Origin: Ruegeria meonggei
GTDB lineage: Bacteria; Pseudomonadota; Alphaproteobacteria; Rhodobacterales; Rhodobacteraceae
Reading direction: 5' to 3'
DNA: 64,000 bases
Assembly: GCF_900172215.1 (NCBI RefSeq)
Contig: NZ_FWFP01000011.1
Coordinates: forward strand, 1 to 64,000
The position numbers were made by a program, and so were the translations under genes. The notes below the pieces were generated by a model that was given only the letters and a program-made list of their open reading frames with translations, did no database searches and was not told where the DNA came from. Within the stretch, counting starts at the first letter, position 1; the number at the start of each line of letters is the position of its first letter. Positions 44,563-53,040 of this stretch are shown piece by piece.

Positions 44563-44876
44563 TGGCCCGCGCTTTTACCCCCAAAATTGTCACTGCCAAC
44601 GATCTTCTGGAAGGCGATGTGATCTATCTGACCGAGGACGACCGTTGGTCGCGGGATTTGTCCGAGGCCGAGCTGATCACCGACGAAGCCCACGCGCAGG
44701 TGCGCCTGCTGGATGCCGAGCGTCAGGTCAGCAAGATCGTCGGTGCCTATCTGGCCGACGCAGTCGCCGGTCACAAAGGCCCTGAGCCCACTCATTTCCG
44801 GGAAGATTTCCGCCGCACTGGTCCGTCCAACTATGCCCACGGCAAACAGGAATCCTCCCCGCAGCCCCGGACCTGA
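44562..44876 (+). CDS. DUF2849 protein of the sulfur cluster
   Basis: A 104-residue DUF2849 protein. VTANDLLEGDVIYLTEDDRW and QVRLLDAERQVSKIVGAYLAD are visible. It overlaps cobA by one base and has AAGGAG upstream. Family members sit before cysI in alphaproteobacteria. The role is unknown, perhaps in siroheme insertion or sulfite reductase assembly; this is inference. Confidence 0.82.
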   Translation: MARAFTPKIVTANDLLEGDVIYLTEDDRWSRDLSEAELITDEAHAQVRLLDAERQVSKIVGAYLADAVAGHKGPEPTHFREDFRRTGPSNYAHGKQESSPQPRT

Positions 44877-44940
44877 ATTCAGGCTCCCTTCTCCCCTTCT
44901 ATGGCCCCAGGTTCGGGGCTGCAAATAAGGACAGCTAGAT

Positions 44941-46605
44941 ATGTATCGCTACTCCGAGTTCGACACAGCATTCTTGGCGGAACGCAACGCGCAGTTCCGC
45001 GCCCAGGTCGAGCGCCGCATTGACGGGTCGCTGACCGAGGATGAATTCAAACCCCTGCGCCTGATGAACGGCCTGTATCTGCAGTTGCATGCCTATATGC
45101 TGCGGGTCGCTATCCCCTATGGCACGCTGAACAGCGCGCAGATGCGTCAGCTGGCCCTGCTGGCTGAAAAGTGGGACAAAGGCTATGGCCATTTCACCAC
45201 CCGCCAGAACATCCAGTACAACTGGCCGAAACTGAACGACGTGCCGGATATGCTGGACGCGCTGGCCGAGGTTGGCATGCACGCCATCCAGACCAGCGGC
45301 AACACCATCCGCAACGTGACCGCGGACCATTTCGCCGGCGCCGCCGCAGATGAGGTCGCCGATCCGCGCCCCTACGCGGAACTGCTGCGCCAGTGGTCGA
45401 CCGACCACCCGGAATTCCAGTTCATGCCGCGCAAGTTCAAGATCGCCATCACCGGATCTGAGAATGACCGCGCGGTGATCAAGGCCCATGATATCGGCCT
45501 GCAACTGGTCGAGCGTGACGGAGTTTTGGGTGCCCGCGTTATCGTCGGCGGTGGCTTGGGCCGCACGCCCATGATCGGCAAGGAACTGTCGGACTTCGTC
45601 GCCTTTGACGACCTGCTGGCTTATCTCGAAGCCACCGTTTCCGTCTGGAACCAGATTGGCCGCCGGGATAACAAGTATAAGGCGCGCATCAAGATCACCG
45701 TGCATGAGCACGGCATCGACGCCATCCGCGCCAAGGTGAACGAGCGTTTCCTGCAGGTCCGCCCGCAGTTCAAAGGCGCCGACATGAACCTCTTGGACGA
45801 GATCAAGGGCCACTTTGCGGCACCTGCCTTCCGCAAAGCATCCGTTGCGTCGTTTGAATCGGCCTACACCAACGATCCGGTTTTCCGGTCCTGGGTGGAT
45901 ACCAACATCGCACCGCACAAGAACGCGGACCACGCGATTGTCACGATTTCGATCAAGAAACACGGGGCGACGCCGGGTGATGCGACCGACGAACAGATGC
46001 GCGTAATGGCCGATCTGGCCGAAACCTTCGCCTATGACGAGCTGCGCATCAGCCATGAGCAGAACGTGATCCTGCCGCATGTCCACAAGTCGGACTTGCC
46101 AGCAATCCACGCGAAACTCAAAGAACACGAGTTGGCGACCGCCAACATCGGCCTGATCAGCGACATCATCGCCTGCCCCGGCATGGATTACTGTGCGTTG
46201 GCGACGGCGCGGTCGATCCCGGTTGCGCAGGAAATCGCCACCCGGTTCGAAGACCTGAAGCTGGAGCACGACATTGGCCACCTGAAGATCAAGATCTCGG
46301 GCTGCATCAACGCCTGTGGTCACCACCATGTCGGCCATATCGGCATCCTGGGTCTGGATCGCGCGGGCGTCGAAAACTACCAGATCACGCTGGGCGGTGA
46401 CAGCACCGAGACGGCCGCCATCGGCGACCGCACCGGTCCGGGCTTTGCCTATGATGAGATCGTACCGGCAGTTGAACGCATCGTGGACACCTATCTGAAC
46501 CAAAGGGAAAGCGCCGAAGAGACCTTTCTGGCCACTTATCGCCGGGTCGGCATGGCGCCGTTCAAGGCAGCGCTCTACCCCGAGGCGCAGGCAAATGCCG
46601 CTTGA
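44941..46605 (+). CDS. cysI: Ferredoxin-type sulfite (nitrite/sulfite) reductase
   Basis: A 554-residue haemoprotein subunit reducing sulfite to sulfide. It has the nitrite/sulfite reductase repeat (KWDKGYGHFTTRQNIQYNWP) and four Cys for the 4Fe-4S-siroheme centre in ACPGMDYCALATA and SGCINACGHHHVGHIGI. AGGA precedes the ATG. No cysJ flavoprotein is present, and a ferredoxin-NADP reductase lies downstream, so electrons probably come from reduced ferredoxin. It overlaps cysH by 11 bases. The start MYRYSEFD is standard. Confidence 0.92.
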   Translation: MYRYSEFDTAFLAERNAQFRAQVERRIDGSLTEDEFKPLRLMNGLYLQLHAYMLRVAIPYGTLNSAQMRQLALLAEKWDKGYGHFTTRQNIQYNWPKLNDVPDMLDALAEVGMHAIQTSGNTIRNVTADHFAGAAADEVADPRPYAELLRQWSTDHPEFQFMPRKFKIAITGSENDRAVIKAHDIGLQLVERDGVLGARVIVGGGLGRTPMIGKELSDFVAFDDLLAYLEATVSVWNQIGRRDNKYKARIKITVHEHGIDAIRAKVNERFLQVRPQFKGADMNLLDEIKGHFAAPAFRKASVASFESAYTNDPVFRSWVDTNIAPHKNADHAIVTISIKKHGATPGDATDEQMRVMADLAETFAYDELRISHEQNVILPHVHKSDLPAIHAKLKEHELATANIGLISDIIACPGMDYCALATARSIPVAQEIATRFEDLKLEHDIGHLKIKISGCINACGHHHVGHIGILGLDRAGVENYQITLGGDSTETAAIGDRTGPGFAYDEIVPAVERIVDTYLNQRESAEETFLATYRRVGMAPFKAALYPEAQANAA

Positions 46606-47356
46606 CCTAATCCAGACGGACCTGGGCCATGACAGGCGCGAACTGACTGAAAAGGTCGACGCGCTGAACGCCCGGTTCCGCCACCACAGCGCACATGACG
46701 TAATGCATGGTGCAATCGAAGAAATCGAAGAGCTGGCGCTTGTGTCCAGCTTTGGCGCAGAGTCGGTGGTGTTGCTGCATATGGCAGCGGTGGTCGACAA
46801 GATGACCCCGGTGTTGTTCATCGACACCCAAATGCTGTTCACTGAAACGCTGGAGTACCAGCAGGAAGTCAGCGAACGGCTGGGATTGCGAAACGTCAAA
46901 ATCATCCGTGCGGATGAAGAGGACGTACAGCGCGACGACCCCTATGGTGCATTGCGCATGCGGGACATGGATGCGTGCTGCAACCTGCGCAAGACCTTTC
47001 CGCTGCAACAGGCCCTGTCGGGCTATTGCGGTTGGATCACCGGGCGCAAGCGGTTTCAGGCCGGAACCCGTACGGCCTTGGAGTTTTTTGAGGTCGAGGA
47101 CGGCACCGGCCGGATCAAGGTAAACCCGCTGGCCCATTGGGCGCCCGAAGATGTGCGTACCTATATGGACGAAAACAACCTGCCCCGTCACCCGCTGGTG
47201 GCCAAAGGATACCCTTCAATCGGCTGTGCGCCCTGCACCTCGCCGGTCAAAAAGGGCGAAGACCCCCGCGCCGGACGCTGGCGCGACCAGAACAAGGAAG
47301 AATGCGGCATCCATTTTGTCGATGGCAAGATGGTGCGCGCCGGAGAGAAAACATGA
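46595..47356 (+). CDS. cysH: Adenylyl-sulfate (APS) reductase
   Basis: A 253-residue thiol-dependent reductase forming sulfite. The paired cysteines (DACCNLRK) and the C-terminal CAPC, together four Cys, indicate a 4Fe-4S cluster, which is typical of APS rather than PAPS reductases. KKGEDPRAGRWRDQNKEECG holds the catalytic Cys. LALVSSFGAESVVLLHM is the PP-loop. It overlaps cysI by 11 bases and the DUF934 gene by four (ATGA). Confidence 0.9.
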   Translation: MPLDLIQTDLGHDRRELTEKVDALNARFRHHSAHDVMHGAIEEIEELALVSSFGAESVVLLHMAAVVDKMTPVLFIDTQMLFTETLEYQQEVSERLGLRNVKIIRADEEDVQRDDPYGALRMRDMDACCNLRKTFPLQQALSGYCGWITGRKRFQAGTRTALEFFEVEDGTGRIKVNPLAHWAPEDVRTYMDENNLPRHPLVAKGYPSIGCAPCTSPVKKGEDPRAGRWRDQNKEECGIHFVDGKMVRAGEKT

Positions 47357-47760
47357 ATGTAATCGTTACCGATGAGGGGTTCGCCCCTGATGACTGGACC
47401 GATGGCTATGTCACCCTGGAAGACGCGGCCAATGATGTAGTCGCGCTGGACGTGGCATCGGACACCGACCCCGATGAACTGATTGGTCGCCTGGGATGTG
47501 CCAAGATGGTGCGTGTGGACTTTCCTTCCTCAGCCGATGGGCGTGGGTTCACCATCGCCCGCGTGCTGCGCCTGAAAGGCTACACCGGACGCCTGCGCGC
47601 CAAGGGCCACGTTCTGGCCGATCAATACGCTATGGCCCGTCGCAGCGGCTTTGACGAGGTTGAGATCGACCACACCCTTGCCACCCGTCAACCCGAGGAC
47701 CAGTGGCTGGCGCGCGCCAATTGGAAAGACAACAACTATCAGGCCCGTCTGCGCGGCTAA
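47353..47760 (+). CDS. DUF934 protein of the sulfur operon
   Basis: A 135-residue DUF934 protein. VRVDFPSSADGRGFTIARVL and KGHVLADQYAMARRSGFDEV are the family's conserved blocks. It starts at ATG 47353 with an ATGA overlap on cysH; a longer frame to 47137 lies over cysH. Members accompany cysH and cysI in alphaproteobacteria; their function is unknown. Confidence 0.85.
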   Translation: MNVIVTDEGFAPDDWTDGYVTLEDAANDVVALDVASDTDPDELIGRLGCAKMVRVDFPSSADGRGFTIARVLRLKGYTGRLRAKGHVLADQYAMARRSGFDEVEIDHTLATRQPEDQWLARANWKDNNYQARLRG

Positions 47761-47791
47761 GCCCGCCACTGCCAGCCTGAAAAAGGACGTT

Positions 47792-47811
47792 GGGGGCAAC
47801 TGCCCCCTTTT
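47792..47811 (+). terminator. Terminator of the sulfur operon
   Basis: GGGGGC, AACT, GCCCCC, then TTTT. It lies 31 bases after the DUF934 stop. Confidence 0.75.
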
Positions 47812-47870
47812 CCTGACTTGGATCAAAGATTAAACGGAGATGTCGGTTTACCCCACCGACAGTGATAACG

Positions 47871-48704
47871 ATGACAGAGATGAAGCCCGTGACCGAAGCA
47901 ACCGCCGTAAAGGCCCCCGTTCTGCCGGACGCCCAGACTGTGACTGACGTCAAGCACTGGACCGACAGCCTGTTCTCCTTCAAGGTGTCGCGCCCTGTGT
48001 CACTGCGGTTCCGTTCGGGTGAGTTCGTGATGATCGGCCTGTTGGGCGACAACGGCAAGCCACTGCTGCGTGCCTATTCCATCGCGTCACCGTCGTGGGA
48101 CGAAGAGCTGGAGTTCTATTCGATCAAGGTGCAGGACGGTCCGCTGACCTCAAAACTGCAACACATCAAGCCCGGCGATCAGATCATCTTGCGACCCAAG
48201 CCTGTTGGCACGCTGGTGCATGACGCTCTGCTGCCCGGCAAGCGTCTGTGGTTCTTCGCCACCGGCACCGGCTTTGCGCCTTTCGCCTCGTTGCTGCGCG
48301 AGCCGCAAACTTATGAAGACTACGACGAGATCATCATCACCCATACCTGTCGTGAAGTGGCCGAGCTGGAATATGGCCGCCAGTTGATCGAAAGCATCCG
48401 CCAGGACGAAATGCTGGCCGAACTGATGGGCGAAGGTTTTGCCGACAAGATCCGCTATTACCCGACCACCACTCGGGAAGAGAGCCCCAAGATGGGCCGC
48501 ATCACCAATTTGCTGAAAGATGGCACTGTCTTCGCGGATCTCGGCATCGAAGATGGTATCAAGCCGGAATTCGACCGTGCGATGGTGTGCGGATCGCTGG
48601 CCTTTAACCTGGATATCAAGGCAATCCTTGAAGAGTTCGGCCTGCGCGAAGGTGCCAACTCTGAGCCCAAGGAATTCGTGATCGAAAAGGCCTTTGTAGG
48701 CTAA
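47871..48704 (+). CDS. fpr: Ferredoxin-NADP reductase
   Basis: A 277-residue FAD enzyme moving electrons between NADPH and ferredoxin or flavodoxin. The FAD-binding RAYSIASPSWDEELEFYSIK, then GTGFAPFASLLREP (NADP-binding) and CGSLAFNLDIKAILEEFGLR are visible, ending FVIEKAFVG. The start is taken at ATG 47871 (MTEMKPVTEA); GTG 47862 is possible. It follows the sulfur operon, separated by a terminator, and could feed CysI. Confidence 0.9.
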   Translation: MTEMKPVTEATAVKAPVLPDAQTVTDVKHWTDSLFSFKVSRPVSLRFRSGEFVMIGLLGDNGKPLLRAYSIASPSWDEELEFYSIKVQDGPLTSKLQHIKPGDQIILRPKPVGTLVHDALLPGKRLWFFATGTGFAPFASLLREPQTYEDYDEIIITHTCREVAELEYGRQLIESIRQDEMLAELMGEGFADKIRYYPTTTREESPKMGRITNLLKDGTVFADLGIEDGIKPEFDRAMVCGSLAFNLDIKAILEEFGLREGANSEPKEFVIEKAFVG

Positions 48705-48713
48705 TCCCTGCGT

Positions 48714-48741
48714 GCGGGCTACTGGAATGCCAGTGGCCCGC
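48714..48741 (+). other. Stem-loop after fpr
   Basis: GCGGGC-ACTGG pairs with CCAGT-GCCCGC around AATG with a single-base bulge on each side. No T run follows, so a terminator is not certain; it could be an mRNA-stabilising hairpin. Confidence 0.45.
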
Positions 48742-48862
48742 CGATAAACCTGCTGCAAAACCTGTGATTTCAGCCCTTTCTGCACGGATGGCGCTTGAAA
48801 CAAGGCGCGGGGCGGTCTAAATTCCGGGCTCGAAAATCTGCAATCATCAAAGGAATGAACCC

Positions 48863-49411
48863 ATAGCTCGCAGACCTCACAACGCGCCGCCGCAAAGAGA
48901 CACCGGCCCGCGCGTCAATGATAAGATCCGTGCCCCCGAAATTCGCCTGATTGGCGCCGAAGGTGAAAACGTCGGGGTGGTTCATCCCGCCAAAGCCATG
49001 CAGATGGCCGTAGATGCCGGACTTGATCTGGTCGAGATCTCGCCCAATGCGAACCCGCCGGTCTGCAAGATCATGGACTTTGGTAAGTTCAAATACGAAA
49101 CCCAGAAACGCGAAGCCGAAGCCCGTAAAAAGCAGAAAATCATCGAGGTAAAAGAGGTCAAATTCCGGCCCAACACCGACACGCATGATTACGACGTGAA
49201 AATGCGCAACGTGTTCAAGTTCCTGGAAAACGGCGACAAGGTGAAAATCACCCTGCGGTTCCGGGGCCGTGAAATGGCACACCAGAACCTGGGTCGCGAA
49301 TTGCTGGAACGTGTGGCTGAGGATATCAAGGAATTGGGCAAGGTAGAAAACATGCCCAAGATGGAAGGCCGTCAGATGATCATGATGATCGGGCCGCTGC
49401 CACAGAAATAA
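48863..49411 (+). CDS. infC: Translation initiation factor IF-3, ATA start
   Basis: A 182-residue initiation factor that checks the start codon and keeps ribosomal subunits apart. The start is ATA at 48863: an AGGA ribosome site lies about eight bases before it and the family N-terminus ([20 protein letters not shown]) begins exactly there. The nearest in-frame ATG, 48977, would remove 38 conserved residues. An upstream frame extends to a TAA at 48818, so an ATT at 48821 is another option. A non-standard start suits autoregulation, as in E. coli infC (AUU). Conserved [13 protein letters not shown] and [14 protein letters not shown] are present. Confidence 0.88.
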   Translation: MARRPHNAPPQRDTGPRVNDKIRAPEIRLIGAEGENVGVVHPAKAMQMAVDAGLDLVEISPNANPPVCKIMDFGKFKYETQKREAEARKKQKIIEVKEVKFRPNTDTHDYDVKMRNVFKFLENGDKVKITLRFRGREMAHQNLGRELLERVAEDIKELGKVENMPKMEGRQMIMMIGPLPQK

Positions 49412-49434
49412 AAGCGTCATCGACGCAATGTTTC

Positions 49435-49464
49435 AAAGCCTCCTCTTTCCGAGGGGGCTTTTTA
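49435..49464 (+). terminator. Terminator of infC
   Basis: AAAGCCTCCTC and GAGGGGGCTTT form a near-perfect stem, with TTTTT after it. Confidence 0.85.
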
Positions 49465-49851
49465 TTATGTCTCGCGGCCTTTCATCCAAAGGCGCGCGTC
49501 GTTGACGTCGAAGCCCAACGAGATCAGATCAACGACCAGCAGCACAGTCAGAAATGTCAGATGGCCTGATGTCGCCACTTCTGCATCCGCAAGTGTCAGG
49601 GCCACAATGACGACCAGCGGGCTCCACACCAGAAGATGCGGCAACGCCATCGCCTTGCTCATTCCTCGTGCGGCCAACATGATCGGGATGTTTAGCGCCA
49701 TACCGGTGATGGAAAGCGCAGCGATCAGCCCTCCGTTTGGTTGGTCCAGAAAGGCAAGTGGGGCGAGATTTACGGGAACCAGAACAATGCCAATCCAAAT
49801 TTGCACCCAAACAGGAAGGCCCCGAAAACTTGCCCAGATATCCTTGATCAT
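49465..49851 (-). CDS. Small hypothetical membrane protein
   Basis: A 128-residue protein with about four hydrophobic segments (LPVWVQIWIGIVLVPVNLAP, LIAALSITGMALNIPIMLAA, LPHLLVWSPLVVIVALTLAD, LTFLTVLLVVDLISLGF). No named family is recognised. The 3' end abuts the infC terminator. It may be a conserved unknown of roseobacters, but no function is assigned. Confidence 0.65.
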   Translation of the reverse strand: MIKDIWASFRGLPVWVQIWIGIVLVPVNLAPLAFLDQPNGGLIAALSITGMALNIPIMLAARGMSKAMALPHLLVWSPLVVIVALTLADAEVATSGHLTFLTVLLVVDLISLGFDVNDARLWMKGRET

Positions 49852-49924
49852 TCCACACCGCCGTTTAGATTACTTACGCAGCATACTCTATTGATCCCAA
49901 ACAAAAAGTCAGATCACATCTTCG

Positions 49925-51241
49925 TCAAATGACAGATGTTATCGCCTTGCTAAGCCTGGTGATCAACTCGTCGATCTGCGCATCTTCTATTATGAAAGGC
50001 GGTGCCAGAAGGATATGATCGCCCAGACGCCCATCGCGTGTCCCGGACATTGGGTAACAGATCAGCCCCTCAGCCATCGCTGCCTTTTTGATCTTTCCCG
50101 CCACGCCCCGGCTGGGATCAAAAGGCGTCTTGGTCTCTCGGTCTGCAACCAGTTCGATGCCGCGAAACAGTCCTTTGCCCCGGATGTCTCCAACATTAGG
50201 GTGCTGTCCAAAGGCATCCTCAAGCGCAGATTGAAGCTTTTGCCCCATCACACCCGCCCGTTCTGGCAAGTCACGTTCGGTCAGTTCCCGGACCACAGCC
50301 AACGCCGCCGCCGTTGCGACGGGATGTCCAATATAAGTGTGACCGTGCTGGAAGAACCCCGACCCATCCCGGATCGCTTCAAATATTTGATCTGTGCAAA
50401 GCATGGCGCCGATCGGTTGATACCCGGCCCCCAACCCCTTGGCGATACATAGAATATCAGGTGCGATACCGTCATGATCGCAGGCAAACAACCGCCCGGT
50501 CCGCCCCATCCCGCACATCACCTCATCCAGGATCAGCAGCACACCGTACTGATCGCAAATCTCTCGGATGCGTGTAAAATACCCTTCGACCGCCGGAACC
50601 GCACCCAGAGTTGCGCCCACAACCGGTTCGGCCATGAAGGCCATGACACTGTCCGGGCCCAGCCGAAGAATTTCGGCCTCTAATTCATTGGCGACGCGCT
50701 GGCCGTAGTCGAAACTGCTCTCACCTTTTGTTTTCTCGGCGTATTCATAACACGGCGCGATATGCGTCATCTCAATCAGCATCGGAGCAAATTGCGCCCG
50801 CCGCCACGCATTGCCACCCGCTGACAATGCACCCAACGTATTGCCGTGGTAGCTCTGTCGGCGCGCAATCACATGCCGCCGCTCAGGTTGCCCGATCTCT
50901 AGATAGTATTGTCGCGCCAGTTTGATTGCCGCCTCGGTCGCCTCGGACCCGCCGGACACGAAGTAAACCCGGTCCAGATCACCCGGTGCATGCGCGACCA
51001 GTAAATCAGCCAATGCCTCGGCCGGTTCCGATGTCATGAACCCGGTATGGGCAAACGCGATCTGCTCCACCTGTCTCTGCACCGCGCGGATCACCGCAGG
51101 GTTCGAATGCCCCAGACAGGAAACGGCCGCATCTCCGCAATCCAGGTATCGACGCCCATCAGCGTCGATCAAATAGCATCCATCCCCGCCCGCAGCGACA
51201 GGCAGATCAGACTTGGTATGGCGTGGAAAAACGTGACTCAT
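49925..51241 (-). CDS. Class III PLP aminotransferase
   Basis: A 438-residue omega-type aminotransferase. The PLP Lys is in DILCIAKGLGAGYQP. ILDEVMCGMGRTGRLFA holds the conserved Asp for PLP, and GGSEATEAAIKLARQYYLEIG binds the cofactor phosphate region. It transfers an amino group from an amine or omega-/beta-amino acid to an acceptor such as pyruvate. The start overlaps the BKACE stop by four bases, so the pair is one operon. The substrate is unknown. Confidence 0.88.
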   Translation of the reverse strand: MSHVFPRHTKSDLPVAAGGDGCYLIDADGRRYLDCGDAAVSCLGHSNPAVIRAVQRQVEQIAFAHTGFMTSEPAEALADLLVAHAPGDLDRVYFVSGGSEATEAAIKLARQYYLEIGQPERRHVIARRQSYHGNTLGALSAGGNAWRRAQFAPMLIEMTHIAPCYEYAEKTKGESSFDYGQRVANELEAEILRLGPDSVMAFMAEPVVGATLGAVPAVEGYFTRIREICDQYGVLLILDEVMCGMGRTGRLFACDHDGIAPDILCIAKGLGAGYQPIGAMLCTDQIFEAIRDGSGFFQHGHTYIGHPVATAAALAVVRELTERDLPERAGVMGQKLQSALEDAFGQHPNVGDIRGKGLFRGIELVADRETKTPFDPSRGVAGKIKKAAMAEGLICYPMSGTRDGRLGDHILLAPPFIIEDAQIDELITRLSKAITSVI

Positions 51242-52005
51242 TTCAGTGCCCCTTCCAACGTGGCGATCAGCGCCGAGACCGACGCGGCGTTATCTTTCCA
51301 GACGTTTCCGTCGCGGTCGGTCAGGCTGTTTTCGAACCCGACTCGAACGTCTGCTCCGTGGTGCGCGGCGTATACAAGACACGCGTGTTCCTGTGATCCG
51401 AAAGCGCAAACCATCCAATCTGACGCGTCCGCCGGAAATTGGTCAAGGTCCTTCGGCGACGATTCCTGCCCCGTGACGTACCGCCCCAATACCAACAGGC
51501 AATCCGACTGTTCCTTGGCCACAATTCCTGCCTCATGCCAGTGCGCCAGCTGCGCGGCGTCATCTGCATCATACAGGATATGCTGAACGCGTGTCCCCTG
51601 TTCAGAGCACAGGCCGTAAACACGGGACGCAAGCGCTGGCTCCCGCGCAATTTCCCGGACCGAGATCGAGACCCATTCCGGTCGCACATCGCGCAAACAA
51701 TTGTACTGGGTTTCCACGTCGAACACACCTGCCGCCTCGGTGGTGATTTGAATGTCCAAGTGAGGAACCTTTTGGCGCAGTTCAGCCATCGTCTCAAGGT
51801 ACTGGCCCGCATCCAATGTATGTCGCCCCTGCGCGTCCCGGATATGCAGATGAAGACCGTTTGCGCCTGCGTCAAAACAGCGATGGCCCGTGTCCACAAT
51901 CTGATCCATCGACATGGGCAGCATCACGTGATCCGACGCCCCGCGCCGCGCACCGTTTGGCGCCACGAGTATATAGGGAAAACAGCGAGATCGTGTATCG
52001 GTCAT
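51238..52005 (-). CDS. BKACE-family protein (3-keto-5-aminohexanoate cleavage type)
   Basis: A 255-residue TIM-barrel protein of the beta-keto acid cleavage enzyme family. The metal-binding HLHIRD is at about 52, and RVGFENSLTDRDGNVWKDNA holds the conserved Glu/Asn region. It is shorter than most BKACEs (about 275-310) and diverges in the middle (TEAAGVFDVETQYNC in place of the usual glycine-rich loop). BKACEs use acetyl-CoA to cleave a beta-keto acid to acetoacetate and an acyl-CoA. The partner aminotransferase could make that beta-keto acid. GAGGTG precedes the ATG. Confidence 0.8.
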   Translation of the reverse strand: MTDTRSRCFPYILVAPNGARRGASDHVMLPMSMDQIVDTGHRCFDAGANGLHLHIRDAQGRHTLDAGQYLETMAELRQKVPHLDIQITTEAAGVFDVETQYNCLRDVRPEWVSISVREIAREPALASRVYGLCSEQGTRVQHILYDADDAAQLAHWHEAGIVAKEQSDCLLVLGRYVTGQESSPKDLDQFPADASDWMVCAFGSQEHACLVYAAHHGADVRVGFENSLTDRDGNVWKDNAASVSALIATLEGALK

Positions 52006-52092
52006 CAGGGCACCTCAGGACTGCATTTTTATCTAAGAGGTCAGGTTTTGTTTTACACTTGCCTTTTCCAGAACATTTGTTCTTTTACCAGA

Positions 52093-52992
52093 ATGGAGCA
52101 TACACCAACCCACCTGACAAACCGCCTGCGCGAGGACATCGGGCAAATGCCTCCGGCGCTGCAAGCCGCCGCAAAGTACGTCGTCGACCACCCCGGGGAC
52201 TTTGGGCTGAACCCAATCCGTGTCACGGCGGCCAATATCGGCGTCAGTTCAAATGTCCTTGTTCGTCTGGCGCAGCGCATGGGTTTTGACAGTTTTGAAG
52301 CCTTCCGAGGCCCCTTCCGCGCGGCACTGGTCACAGATCGCGAAGGTGACTTGGGTCAGGACTGGCTGACCGCGCTGCATTCCAAAGATGACTTCGGAAA
52401 AACACAGGCCAGGTTCGCCCAGAACGAACAGAACATCGTCGCCCGGTCCCTGCGACTGATGAATCCCGACAAGACCCGACAAGCAATACAGCACATAACT
52501 ACAGCCCATCGATGCTATGTTACGGCAACGCGGGCCAGCTACGCGCTAGCGTACTATTTTTCCTACACCGGGCGGATGGCGCATCCGGGCATTCAACTGA
52601 TCCCACGGCACTTGGGGTCCGCAACGGATGATCTTCTGGATGCAAGCCCACAGGATTGCCTGATTGCCATAACGGTTCACCCCTATTCCGCGGACACGAT
52701 TCAATCCATGCGTTTTGCCAAGAAAATGGGGCTTCGAATCATTCTGGTTTCCGACAGCGATGTGATCGCACCCGGGATAGACCCGGACGTAGCCTTCACC
52801 GTCAGTACCAGAACCTTGCACCCGTTTTCTTGCTTCACCGGAGCGATGGCTATTCTGGAATGTCTACTGGGCCATCTTTTCGAGGCCGGTGGGACCGCGG
52901 CCAGTCAACGCGTCGAGGCTTACCAAAAAGCGCGCGAAGACACCGGGGCCTATTGGCAGCCGTCAAAACCTCCAAGGCTGCGGCGCACCTAA
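52093..52992 (+). CDS. MurR/RpiR-family regulator
   Basis: A 299-residue regulator: N-terminal HTH_6 (PALQAAAKYVVDHPGDFG, then IGVSSNVLVRLAQRMGFDSF) and C-terminal SIS domain (from about 130, with CYVTATRASYALAYYFSYTG, and LIAITVHPYSADTIQSMRFA). The ATG at 52093 gives MEHTPTHLTN; longer frames to 51439 run over the BKACE gene on the other strand. It is divergent from the BKACE/aminotransferase pair and is the likely regulator of it, binding a sugar-phosphate or related ligand. Confidence 0.88.
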   Translation: MEHTPTHLTNRLREDIGQMPPALQAAAKYVVDHPGDFGLNPIRVTAANIGVSSNVLVRLAQRMGFDSFEAFRGPFRAALVTDREGDLGQDWLTALHSKDDFGKTQARFAQNEQNIVARSLRLMNPDKTRQAIQHITTAHRCYVTATRASYALAYYFSYTGRMAHPGIQLIPRHLGSATDDLLDASPQDCLIAITVHPYSADTIQSMRFAKKMGLRIILVSDSDVIAPGIDPDVAFTVSTRTLHPFSCFTGAMAILECLLGHLFEAGGTAASQRVEAYQKAREDTGAYWQPSKPPRLRRT

Positions 52993-53019
52993 AAAGCCCC
53001 GGCGTTTTACCGGGGCTTT
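52992..53019. terminator. Bidirectional terminator
   Basis: AAAGCCCCGG and CCGGGGCTTT pair around CGTTTTA. On the minus strand it ends in TTTTTAG, so it serves both the RpiR gene (+) and the cox cluster (-). It resembles the terminator at 11962. Confidence 0.85.
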
Positions 53020-53040
53020 GAGGTTTTGGTTTTGACTCTG

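Noticed and set aside
47137-47352. Upstream extension of the DUF934 frame.
   Set aside because: It overlaps cysH; the ATGA junction at 47353 is the natural start.
51439-52092. Upstream extension of the RpiR frame.
   Set aside because: It runs over the BKACE gene on the opposite strand and has no family similarity; the regulator starts at 52093.
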